6,425 nucleotides of DNA from Candidatus Nitrosocosmicus sp. (GCA_030452275.1 JAKDMR010000130.1:1-6425); one strand, 5' to 3'. Counted from the first letter of the stretch, positions 1-5,394 are shown. Notes: generated by a model from the letters alone, not told the origin. Made by a program: numbers and translations.

Positions 1-201
1 TTAGTTAGTAAATATATAAATATTATTAATTTAATGATTACTATTTTTTTTGATTCCTTTTTCATAAATAATTTCAGAAACTTTGCTTCAAAAAATGAAA
101 TTTACTGATCTGTATAATTGACTTGACTATCTGACTTGTTATTCATTATTTACGGTAGGTATACACCTAAGGTCAATGCATACTAAGTAATAGCAAGAAA
201 A

Positions 202-216
202 GACGTAAACTACGTC
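202..216. promoter_or_regulatory. Palindromic operator candidate (CGTA-AAC-TACG core)
   Basis: The bases gacgta-aac-tacgtc form a perfect inverted repeat with 6-bp arms and a 3-bp spacer. The inner 11 bp (204-214) fit CGTA-N3-TACG, the same pattern as the two palindromes at 5444-5454 and 5476-5486. The core 205-215 recurs in reverse orientation at 275-285. A dimeric DNA-binding protein is the likely reader, but its identity is unknown. Confidence 0.5.
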
Positions 217-232
217 AAATGTAATAATTGTG

Positions 233-250
233 AATATTACGCATAATATT
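233..250. promoter_or_regulatory. Perfect 18-bp inverted repeat (7-4-7)
   Basis: The arms AATATTA (233-239) and TAATATT (244-250) are exact reverse complements around CGCA. The repeat sits between the two CGTA-type sites at 204-214 and 276-286. It may be a second operator type or a small hairpin in a longer leader transcript. The arms contain only A and T, so chance symmetry is easier here than for the CGTA sites. Confidence 0.3.
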
Positions 251-274
251 TTCGGTTGTCGAACTTTTTTTTAA

Positions 275-286
275 ACGTAGTTTACT
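275..286. promoter_or_regulatory. Second CGTA-type operator half of a pair upstream of the ureohydrolase
   Basis: Bases 275-285 (acgtagtttac) are the exact reverse complement of 205-215. Bases 276-286 read CGTA-GTT-TACT, which matches the CGTA-N3-TACG pattern at 10 of 11 positions counting the free spacer. A short palindrome TAAAC-GTA-GTTTA (272-284) overlaps it. The centres of the two sites are about 72 bp apart, near seven helical turns, so looping or cooperative binding is possible. The site ends just upstream of the AT-rich TATA candidate at 295-302, the usual position for an archaeal activator. Confidence 0.45.
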
Positions 287-294
287 TAACAATA

Positions 295-302
295 TTTATT
301 AA
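295..302 (+). promoter_or_regulatory. Weak TATA-box candidate for the ureohydrolase gene
   Basis: The sequence TTTATTAA lies about 35 bp upstream of the ATG at 333. With the usual archaeal spacing of about 26 bp this places transcription start near 324 and leaves a leader of under ten bases. The surrounding sequence is very AT-rich, so the exact box is uncertain. Confidence 0.3.
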
Positions 303-332
303 TTATTCTTAGATATAATAATTAGATATTAT

Positions 333-1448
333 ATGGGAATGGAATTTTACGGAGATTCTTACAAGGGAAATGACGAACCCATTTTTGTTGGCATACCTAC
401 TTTTCTAAAACTACCTTATGTCAAAAAAAATGAAGAATTGCAAAAGATAAAGCCGGACATAGCAATTGTAGGAGAGCCTTTTGATTTTGGAACTACAATA
501 AGACCTGGTACTCGTTACGGACCTAGAGCAATAAGAGCTGCATCTACGGTTCCTTCTCCACCATATGAACATTTCAACATTGAAACTGGGGTAGACCCGT
601 TTGGAGTATTTAAAGCAGTTGACTACGGTGATGTCAATATCTCACCAGGGGATGTCATTGAGTCTCATAGACGGATGACCAATAAAGTTAAGGAAGTTCT
701 GGATATAGAAGCAATACCAATAATCTTAGGCGGCGATCACTCGGTGACCTTTGCAAACGTGCGAGCACTTTCTAAAAAATATAAGAATATAGGAATGATC
801 CATATCGATTGCCATGCTGATTGTGCACCCCAAGGACTCTGTGGATTCAAATATGATCATGGAGCTCACATTAGGCGAATCATGGAATTGGGATGTCTTA
901 AGGGAAAAAATTATACGCTTATTGGTCCTAGAGGATATTGGCCAGGACCCGATCTGTACAAATGGATGGCCGATCAGGATTTTCAATGGTTTACGATGCT
1001 TGACGTGGAGGAACTGGGTATTGCTCAGATTGCCAAAGAGGCTGCGGATAGGGCAAATGACAATGTTGATGCTGTTTATGTTAGTTGGGATATCGACACG
1101 TTTGATCCTGCGTACGCACCTGGAACCGGTGAACCAGAGCCCAATGGTCTCACTTCAAGGGAGGGGATGAAGTTAATGAGATTATTATCAACTTCATTTG
1201 ATCCAGATCGATTTGCATTTGATCTTGTTGAGGTTTCCCCAACCTACGATGTAAGTGACGTTAATTCCTATAACGGAGGTATAACATCTGGGCTCGCAAA
1301 TCGTTTGATAGTTGAATTAATGGCGGGGTTATCTTTGACCAAAAAAGGTGAATCTGAAGGAAAGCCTGTACGACCCAAATTTTATCGTGGTAAGGGACAT
1401 ACGTACGATTTTGGAGACGGTCCTAAAGCAAAGATCCCAAAAAGATAG
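333..1448 (+). CDS. Ureohydrolase (agmatinase/arginase family), substrate uncertain
   Basis: This is a binuclear-metal amidinohydrolase that releases urea from a guanidino compound, probably in the cytoplasm. All six metal ligands of the family are present: His136 in GGDH (133-136), Asp159, His161 and Asp163 in DCHAD, and Asp253 and Asp255 in WDIDTFDP. The downstream block APGTGEPEPNGLTSRE (262-277) and VEVSP with Glu300 are typical of agmatinases. At 371 residues it is longer than a typical agmatinase of about 300, with an N-terminal extension of about 40 residues and a C-terminal tail after residue 335. The catalytic-loop His appears as HGAH (176-179) rather than the common HGT, and a GPRGYWPGPD block follows (198-207). 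Family knowledge: some long 'agmatinases' are Ni-dependent guanidine hydrolases, so agmatine, guanidine and other substrates are all possible. The start at 333 is the first ATG; Met3 (339) is an alternative. The gene stands alone behind a repeat-rich control region. Confidence 0.9.
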   Translation: MGMEFYGDSYKGNDEPIFVGIPTFLKLPYVKKNEELQKIKPDIAIVGEPFDFGTTIRPGTRYGPRAIRAASTVPSPPYEHFNIETGVDPFGVFKAVDYGDVNISPGDVIESHRRMTNKVKEVLDIEAIPIILGGDHSVTFANVRALSKKYKNIGMIHIDCHADCAPQGLCGFKYDHGAHIRRIMELGCLKGKNYTLIGPRGYWPGPDLYKWMADQDFQWFTMLDVEELGIAQIAKEAADRANDNVDAVYVSWDIDTFDPAYAPGTGEPEPNGLTSREGMKLMRLLSTSFDPDRFAFDLVEVSPTYDVSDVNSYNGGITSGLANRLIVELMAGLSLTKKGESEGKPVRPKFYRGKGHTYDFGDGPKAKIPKR

Positions 1449-1509
1449 TGACGCATGCTTCTAACCTGAGTACGATGCCTTTCTTCATATCAAACTATCC
1501 ATCATAATA

Positions 1510-1516
1510 TTTTTTT
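1510..1516 (+). terminator. T-tract, candidate terminator after the ureohydrolase gene
   Basis: Seven consecutive T residues follow 61 bp after the ureohydrolase stop. Archaeal RNA polymerase commonly terminates at U-rich tracts without a hairpin. The tract abuts and partly forms the TTG proposed as the start of the next ORF, so the two genes are probably not simply co-transcribed, or the small ORF relies on read-through. Confidence 0.35.
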
Positions 1517-1829
1517 GAGAGATGAAATCGATGAGACTATATTTTTTAATACATTCAAGATTATTGAAACAAAAATTAAAAGGCAATTAAGAATCAATCT
1601 AAATGAATCGATTTGGTTTTTTTGCGGATGCGAATTAAATCAATTACACTTGGGTACTGCCATAGATGAAATCAGGACAAATTTATCTAAGATACTAAGT
1701 GAAGAAATGGTTATGATAGGAGTAGTGGAGTCAATGAAAAAAATTGAAATTGAAATAAAAATTGTTGCCGATCACGTAATTTCCTATAATATAGGATTAG
1801 TAAAGCCAATAGTGACAATTAAAAATTAA
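1515..1829 (+). CDS. Hypothetical protein, 104 residues, TTG start
   Basis: I do not recognise this protein. The frame is open for 104 codons in AT-rich DNA where random stops are frequent, and it has ordinary protein-like composition: a charged N-terminal part (residues 1-30, rich in Lys, Glu and Ile), a central IWFFCGCELNQLHLG block with two Cys (33-47), a likely amphipathic helix (AIDEIRTNLSKILSEE, 49-64), and a beta-like C-terminal part ending in KPIVTIKN. No signal peptide or membrane helix is evident. No ATG lies near the beginning; TTG at 1515 is the only plausible start, with no clear Shine-Dalgarno sequence. A faint TATA-like TTCATATC (1484-1491) lies about 27 bp upstream. The ORF converges with the chaperonin gene. 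It may be a lineage-specific gene or a spurious ORF. Confidence 0.5.
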   Translation: MRDEIDETIFFNTFKIIETKIKRQLRINLNESIWFFCGCELNQLHLGTAIDEIRTNLSKILSEEMVMIGVVESMKKIEIEIKIVADHVISYNIGLVKPIVTIKN

Positions 1830-1840
1830 ACTGCAAATGC

Positions 1841-1865
1841 ATCAAATCATGTTTTATTATTTGAT
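1841..1865. terminator. Stem-loop between convergent genes, possible terminator
   Basis: ATCAAAT (1841-1847) and ATTTGAT (1859-1865) form a 7-bp stem around an 11-base T-rich loop. It lies 12 bp past the stop of the small ORF at 1515-1829 and upstream of further T-rich sequence, in the 139-bp gap between convergent genes. The stem is AT-rich and weak. The T-rich loop itself may suffice for archaeal termination. Confidence 0.3.
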
Positions 1866-1968
1866 ACTTGATTACTAGTGCTAGAAAAAATATTGATTTT
1901 TGTTGTTGATACCTGAGTTGAAAAACTGAAATTTTTCCACCTTTTGTATCTACCTGATTGATAGAAAA

Positions 1969-3675
1969 TTAATAATAATGGTGCTTGGGTCTTTGTTGTT
2001 TGCCCAACCTATCAAAGTAATGATCATGTTTTTTGTCTCCACCCGCATGCGAATGCTCTGTCCCATCCTCATGAGTATGAGTGTTCATTAGTGGTTTTTT
2101 GATAATAATGTCGTCTATATTTATTAAAAGACGGCTTACTTCTACGGCTGTATTGAGCACTTGCTGCTTTACAATTGTAGGTTCGATCACATCCCAATCC
2201 AGTTGAGATATTTTTCTTTTGTCTGAATTTAGTCCAAACCATTTAACCTTTTTACTATCATAATTCTGGGACCGATTTAGTCTAAGTTGAATAAACGCAT
2301 CCATCGAATTCAACCCTGAATTTTTGGCAAGAATTAGTGGAATTTCTTCTAATGCTTCGGAGAATTTAAGTAAAACTATTTGCTCCGTTCCTTCAATCAT
2401 GCTTGCTTTTTTTCTAACTTGTTGTGCCATTAATGCTTCACAAGCTCCGCCTCCAATCACAATGGATGGATGTTGGACGAATCTACTTATGACGGTAATA
2501 GTACTTTGAATTGCCCTATGATATTCATCTAACATCATTTTTGAATTTGCTCTGATTAAAATTGAAACTGTTTTAGGATTTATGCATCCTTCTACAAATA
2601 TCATCTTATCGCTCCCTGTTTTCTTCTCATATACATTTTTGGCGTATCCTACATTATTTTGTATGTTTCTAACGTCTAAATCCTTTATCAGTTTTCCACC
2701 TGTAGCTTTCTCTAGCCAATGAAGATCGTTCTCTTTTACTCTTTTGACTGACATTATTCCAAATTTGGCCAAAAGATCCTGTGCCACCAAGTCTATTCCT
2801 TTACGGTTTACTACCACATTTACACCACCATCGATTATTTTTTGTATTTTGTTTCTCGTAATGCGGTTTTCTTCAATCCTATAAAGATGAATCTGTTCTG
2901 GACTGCTGATTGATAATTGGGATTCTGTTTTTGTCGATGTTGCCTGAAGGTCCTCGTCAAGTAAAAGGATTCGTGCATTTTTGACAAATTTAGGCATGAG
3001 GTCACTATCTATTGTTTTGTCAATCAGTACTCCATCAATCAGAATACTCTCTGACAAATTACCAATTTTTTCCTCAATTTTTATGTCATCCACCTCTAGA
3101 AGGTAGTTATTATTAGAATATACCGTATTAATCGCATTAACGGTAATTTCTAAAATATCGTTTAATTCGAATTGTGAGTCAGAGGAAAGCCTGACTTTTG
3201 TTCCTAAACACATCCGTGCGAGTTTCTCAATTATTGTTTTATCCTTCCTACTTACTTTTCTTGCAATATTGTGCAAGGTCTCTAGGGAATATTTGAGCCC
3301 TTTATCGTATCCGTTAACAATAGTAGCCGGATATATGTCCATCGCCAACATCTCTTGTGCCTTTTCCAAAAGAGTGGTGGCAATTATAGCAGTTGTTAGT
3401 GTTCCATCCCCTACTTCGTTATCCACCGTATTAGTGGCATCAATTATCACTTTAGCTGCGGGATGTTGAACATCAATCTTACGGAGAAATGTGGCCCCAT
3501 CTTTTGTGCATGTCGATTCACCAATTATGTCAATATAGATCTTTTCATTTCCTAAGGGACCATAGCAGCTTTCAATTAAAGATTTTATCAGCCGAGCGGC
3601 ATGAATGTTATAACTCCTTACTTCTTTGCCACTTGTTCGTTTAGTATCATCAGGGATTAGTTTAGCATAGGACAT
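1969..3675 (-). CDS. Divergent thermosome (group II chaperonin) subunit with His-rich C-terminus
   Basis: This is a cytosolic chaperonin subunit of a double-ring protein-folding complex. Length (568) and domain order fit: equatorial (1-140 and about 400-525), intermediate, and apical (about 205-365) domains. Recognisable motifs are YGPLG (38-42, usually LGPKG), TKDGAT (57-62, usually TNDGAT), HPAAK (71-75), EVGDGTLT (87-94, usually GDGTTT), VVVNRKGID (287-295), VEGCINPK (361-368) and IGGGACE (407-413). Key oddity: in the gap-free alignment I made from memory to DEVERALEDAV of archaeal thermosomes, this protein reads DEYHRAIQSTI (383-393), so Ser391 replaces the Asp required for ATP hydrolysis (Asp386 in Mm-Cpn). 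Asp59, Asp90 and the nucleotide-sensing Lys (K160) remain. The usual Gly/Met-rich tail is replaced by a tail with eight His (533-566). The ATG at 3675 is supported by a TATA box 27 bp upstream. It is probably a paralogue that assembles with catalytic subunits encoded elsewhere. Confidence 0.93.
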   Translation of the reverse strand: MSYAKLIPDDTKRTSGKEVRSYNIHAARLIKSLIESCYGPLGNEKIYIDIIGESTCTKDGATFLRKIDVQHPAAKVIIDATNTVDNEVGDGTLTTAIIATTLLEKAQEMLAMDIYPATIVNGYDKGLKYSLETLHNIARKVSRKDKTIIEKLARMCLGTKVRLSSDSQFELNDILEITVNAINTVYSNNNYLLEVDDIKIEEKIGNLSESILIDGVLIDKTIDSDLMPKFVKNARILLLDEDLQATSTKTESQLSISSPEQIHLYRIEENRITRNKIQKIIDGGVNVVVNRKGIDLVAQDLLAKFGIMSVKRVKENDLHWLEKATGGKLIKDLDVRNIQNNVGYAKNVYEKKTGSDKMIFVEGCINPKTVSILIRANSKMMLDEYHRAIQSTITVISRFVQHPSIVIGGGACEALMAQQVRKKASMIEGTEQIVLLKFSEALEEIPLILAKNSGLNSMDAFIQLRLNRSQNYDSKKVKWFGLNSDKRKISQLDWDVIEPTIVKQQVLNTAVEVSRLLINIDDIIIKKPLMNTHTHEDGTEHSHAGGDKKHDHYFDRLGKQQRPKHHYY

Positions 3676-3696
3676 ATTTTGTTATGATCCTTGGAG

Positions 3697-3706
3697 TTTA
3701 TATATA
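3697..3706 (-). promoter_or_regulatory. TATA box of the thermosome gene
   Basis: On the minus strand this reads TATATATAAA, close to the archaeal TATA consensus. Its centre is about 27 bp upstream of the ATG at 3675. This predicts transcription starting at or within a few bases of the start codon, a leaderless or nearly leaderless mRNA, and supports the chosen start. Confidence 0.6.
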
Positions 3707-3750
3707 GTAACATCAAAAATGTATTTTACAAAAATTTCCAATTCGTTCTG

Positions 3751-3761
3751 AAAATATAAAA
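3751..3761 (+). promoter_or_regulatory. Distal TATA-box candidate for the 97-residue protein/UspA unit
   Basis: AAAATATAAAA is preceded by TCTGA, giving a purine-containing BRE-like context. It would start transcription near 3782 and leave a leader of about 68 bases before the ATG at 3850. It is an alternative or additional promoter to the proximal box at 3819-3827. Confidence 0.35.
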
Positions 3762-3818
3762 GTAGATTACGTATTCGTTTTTTGGAGCAAATGTGTAAAT
3801 TCCCCTTTTTTGCAATAC

Positions 3819-3827
3819 TTTTTTATA
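3819..3827 (+). promoter_or_regulatory. Proximal TATA-box candidate for the 97-residue protein/UspA unit
   Basis: The sequence TTTTTTATA is centred about 26-27 bp upstream of the ATG at 3850. This matches leaderless archaeal transcription and the spacing seen at the other genes in this window. Confidence 0.45.
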
Positions 3828-3849
3828 GTTATTAATTATTAATTCCTTT

Positions 3850-4143
3850 ATGCCAACTGTAACATCTAAAGTTGAAATTGAGAATGCTTCAAAGAATGCA
3901 ATAAACGCCCTCTTTGGACCAAATGTTGAAAATTTTAGAATACGTGAAGTGTTTCCCTATTCTGAGGATCAAATTGTAGCTCATAGCGCACAAATGGACG
4001 AGACATCTCCACCAAAAGATGGATGGGATATTCAGGTTACATTCTTGTTAAATGGTCTTCAATATACAGTGGATCTAATTATTCATGAAAAAGATGGACA
4101 GGTGAGTTATTCTAGGGTCATTGACAAAATGGTTCCTCTCTGA
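3850..4143 (+). CDS. Small conserved-looking protein of unknown function, upstream of UspA
   Basis: This is a 97-residue soluble protein that I cannot assign firmly. The N-terminal third looks helical (residues 5-22), followed by a strand-like RIREVFPYS segment. The C-terminal half has the pattern DGW-x-IQVTF (57-65), YTVDLII (72-78), then a KDGQVSYSRVIDK segment (81-93). That layout of strand, strand, 'DG' turn and Arg-containing strand weakly recalls the GvpO-type gas-vesicle accessory fold, but the similarity is too slight for a functional call. No Cys, signal peptide or membrane segment is seen. The stop codon is 7 bp before the UspA ATG, so the two are almost certainly one transcript, and a role in the same stress response is a reasonable inference. 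The ATG start is supported by a TATA-like box 26 bp upstream. Confidence 0.85.
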   Translation: MPTVTSKVEIENASKNAINALFGPNVENFRIREVFPYSEDQIVAHSAQMDETSPPKDGWDIQVTFLLNGLQYTVDLIIHEKDGQVSYSRVIDKMVPL

Positions 4144-4150
4144 CTCTTAG

Positions 4151-4609
4151 ATGCTATTTAAGAATATTTTACTAGCTTTCGATGGCTCCACTGCTTCGTC
4201 AAAAGCAGCGGAATATGCAATTTACTTGTGTAAAATAGAAGGAGCACCTCTTACATTCTTACACATACTTGATAATATTAAGCAAGGCGGGGTTATAGGT
4301 CTAAGAGCACGATATGGTGATACTAAATTGATTGATGGATACAAAAGAGCTAGAAGGAAGGACGCAGAAAAATGGATAAAACCAATTCAAGAAACAGCTA
4401 CAACAGAGGGTATCAAGAGTACCATTGTTATTTTAGATGATGAAAAAAATTCTAAAGTAGAAACAATCGTTCAATTTATAGAGAAAAATAATATTGATCT
4501 AGTCATTATGGGTTCGAGAGGATTGTCTAAATTTAAACAAATGTTAGTTGGAAGTATTGCATCAGGGATAATTAGTCATTCCAAATGCCCTGTGTTGGTA
4601 ATCCGATAA
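4151..4609 (+). CDS. Universal stress protein, UspA family (ATP-binding type)
   Basis: This is a single-domain UspA protein of 152 residues, the normal length, expected to be a cytoplasmic dimer with an alpha/beta Rossmann-like fold. The N-terminus has the family strand and turn NILLAFDGS (5-13), with Asp11 at the usual nucleotide-contacting position. Near the C-terminus the signature G-x2-G-x9-G-S is complete (Gly121, Gly124, Gly134, Ser135), followed by CPVLVI (146-151). This places it among the ATP-binding members rather than the UspA forms that do not bind ATP. The hydrophobic strand IDLVIMGS (115-122) is also typical. The gene follows the 97-residue ORF by 7 bp and is probably translated from the same mRNA. 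Its stop lies 4 bp before the stop of the convergent ParB-like gene. The specific stress and partner cannot be read from the sequence. Confidence 0.95.
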   Translation: MLFKNILLAFDGSTASSKAAEYAIYLCKIEGAPLTFLHILDNIKQGGVIGLRARYGDTKLIDGYKRARRKDAEKWIKPIQETATTEGIKSTIVILDDEKNSKVETIVQFIEKNNIDLVIMGSRGLSKFKQMLVGSIASGIISHSKCPVLVIR

Positions 4610-4613
4610 ACAT

Positions 4614-5366
4614 CTACTTTTTTTTTAGATAGTTTAGGATTATTTCTTTTGCAAAATCATTTACCTCATGACCGTTCTCTTTTGCCTTTTGCTCTAAAGA
4701 ATTCCACAAGATTCTATCCTTTTCTTTGGAAGGATTAAAAACTAATCTTACCGTTAGTAGTCCTTTGGGAGCACCTCTTTTTATCCCTAATCGGAAGAGT
4801 TCTTCTTTCAATGCAGCGGGTTCTATATTTGTCAACTTTATTTGAACTTCAGACGACTGTCTTGCTATTTTAATGCCTTCATGAAGCGTAATTTCGCCAT
4901 TTTCTATCTTTTCCTGAATCTGGTTTGGGAGGGTGAGAATGCTTAGCCATTCACTAATTGTGCTTTTCGGTAACCCATATAAACGAGATACTCCAGTAAT
5001 CCCAGATTTCGTCGACTCTACTAATTTTTTTACCATTCTTGCCTTTTCTAAAGGGGGGAGATCTTTTCTTATTAGATTTTCAAATAGCGAAGCTGCCTCT
5101 GCTTCTGCACCCTTTAATTTCGTAATAACTGCTGGAATTTCTTTCTCTCCTTTATTATGGAGGGCTAAAAATCTTCTTCTTCCGATAAGTAGCTTATATC
5201 TTTTAGTAAAATTATCAAATCGGACCACAACCGGTTGAAGTAATTCAAATTTTGCTAAATGTTCTTTCATTAAATTATCACTCGAATCTTTTCCAAATGA
5301 AAAATTCTTACGGACATTTTCATCTGCCACATCGATTAAATCAACTGGAATTTTCTTGATTTTCAA
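4614..5366 (-). CDS. ParB-like DNA-binding protein with unusual C-terminal domain
   Basis: This 250-residue protein has the ParB/Spo0J N-terminal layout. After IPVDLIDVADENVRKNF (6-22) come a box I-like LLQPVVVRF (42-50), a box II-like IGRRRFLAL (61-69, usually GERR), and a box III-like ENLIRKDLPPLEKAR (96-110, usually ENLQREDL). Boxes II and III form the CTP-binding pocket in characterised ParB proteins. A helix-turn-helix follows at about 123-147 (VSRLYGLPKSTISEW, then LTLP). The last 50 residues are not the usual ParB dimerisation domain: LLTVRLVFNP (203-212) looks like a strand followed by two helices, as in ribbon-helix-helix proteins. No ParA-type ATPase is adjacent, so it may be a regulator rather than part of a partition pair. 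The start is TTG at 5366, as an in-frame stop lies two codons upstream and no ATG occurs before residue 33. A TATA-like CATAAAAG lies about 24 bp upstream. Confidence 0.88.
   Translation of the reverse strand: MKIKKIPVDLIDVADENVRKNFSFGKDSSDNLMKEHLAKFELLQPVVVRFDNFTKRYKLLIGRRRFLALHNKGEKEIPAVITKLKGAEAEAASLFENLIRKDLPPLEKARMVKKLVESTKSGITGVSRLYGLPKSTISEWLSILTLPNQIQEKIENGEITLHEGIKIARQSSEVQIKLTNIEPAALKEELFRLGIKRGAPKGLLTVRLVFNPSKEKDRILWNSLEQKAKENGHEVNDFAKEIILNYLKKK
4618..4626 (+). terminator. T9 tract just after UspA, candidate U-tract terminator
   Basis: Nine T residues begin 9 bp after the UspA stop, a strong archaeal-type U-rich termination signal. On the other strand the same bases are the Lys codons at the C-terminus of the convergent ParB-like protein, so the tract serves coding and termination on opposite strands. 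Confidence 0.5.
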
Positions 5367-5386
5367 TCCTTATTATTTATTCATCT

Positions 5387-5394
5387 TTTATGTT
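5387..5394 (-). promoter_or_regulatory. TATA-box candidate of the ParB-like gene
   Basis: The minus strand reads CATAAAAG here, centred about 24-25 bp upstream of the TTG start at 5366. It is a moderate match to an archaeal TATA element and would give a leaderless message, which supports the non-ATG start. Confidence 0.35.

Larger units (their letters stand above)
1..332. other. Intergenic region rich in inverted repeats, upstream of the ureohydrolase
   Basis: No convincing gene is visible in these 332 bases. One plus-strand frame is open from base 1 to a stop at 106-108, but its content is AT-driven (Ile, Asn, Phe) and unrecognisable. The region holds several inverted repeats that look regulatory: a 5-bp stem with 4-bp loop at 156-169 (TAGGT/ACCTA), a 15-bp palindrome at 202-216, a perfect 7-4-7 palindrome at 233-250, and a reverse-oriented copy of 205-215 at 275-285. 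No tRNA-like cloverleaf was found by eye. The density of symmetric elements ahead of a single gene suggests regulated expression of the ureohydrolase. Confidence 0.6.

Noticed and set aside
1..108. Open frame at the left edge, possible tail of an upstream gene
   Set aside because: It is open to a stop at 106-108, but the composition is what AT-rich noncoding DNA gives, and it has no recognisable motif. It cannot be told from chance.
726..986. Minus-strand ORF of 86 codons inside the ureohydrolase gene
   Set aside because: It lies wholly within a clearly coding gene on the other strand, has no recognisable domain and no promoter, and is best explained as a shadow frame.
1107..1118. Perfect palindrome around CGTACG within the ureohydrolase gene, with another CGTACG at about 1401-1408
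   Set aside because: They lack the three-base spacer of the intergenic CGTA-N3-TACG sites, lie in coding DNA, and are explained by codon choice.
814..1170. Plus-strand ORF of 118 codons inside the ureohydrolase gene
   Set aside because: It is out of frame with the catalytic DCHAD and DIDTFDP motifs, which prove the main frame. The alternative product has no family features.
3269..3469. Plus-strand ORF antisense to the thermosome gene (also 2324-2509)
   Set aside because: They overlap conserved chaperonin codons on the opposite strand and look like low-stop shadow frames.
3791..3835. Short ORF from an ATG at 3791 ahead of the 97-residue protein, a possible leader peptide
   Set aside because: Only 14 codons of Phe-rich, AT-driven sequence, overlapping the proximal TATA box. 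There is no sign of selection for coding.
4933..5238. Plus-strand ORF antisense to the ParB-like gene
   Set aside because: The opposite strand encodes the ParB boxes II and III and the helix-turn-helix. The plus-strand product shows no domain.
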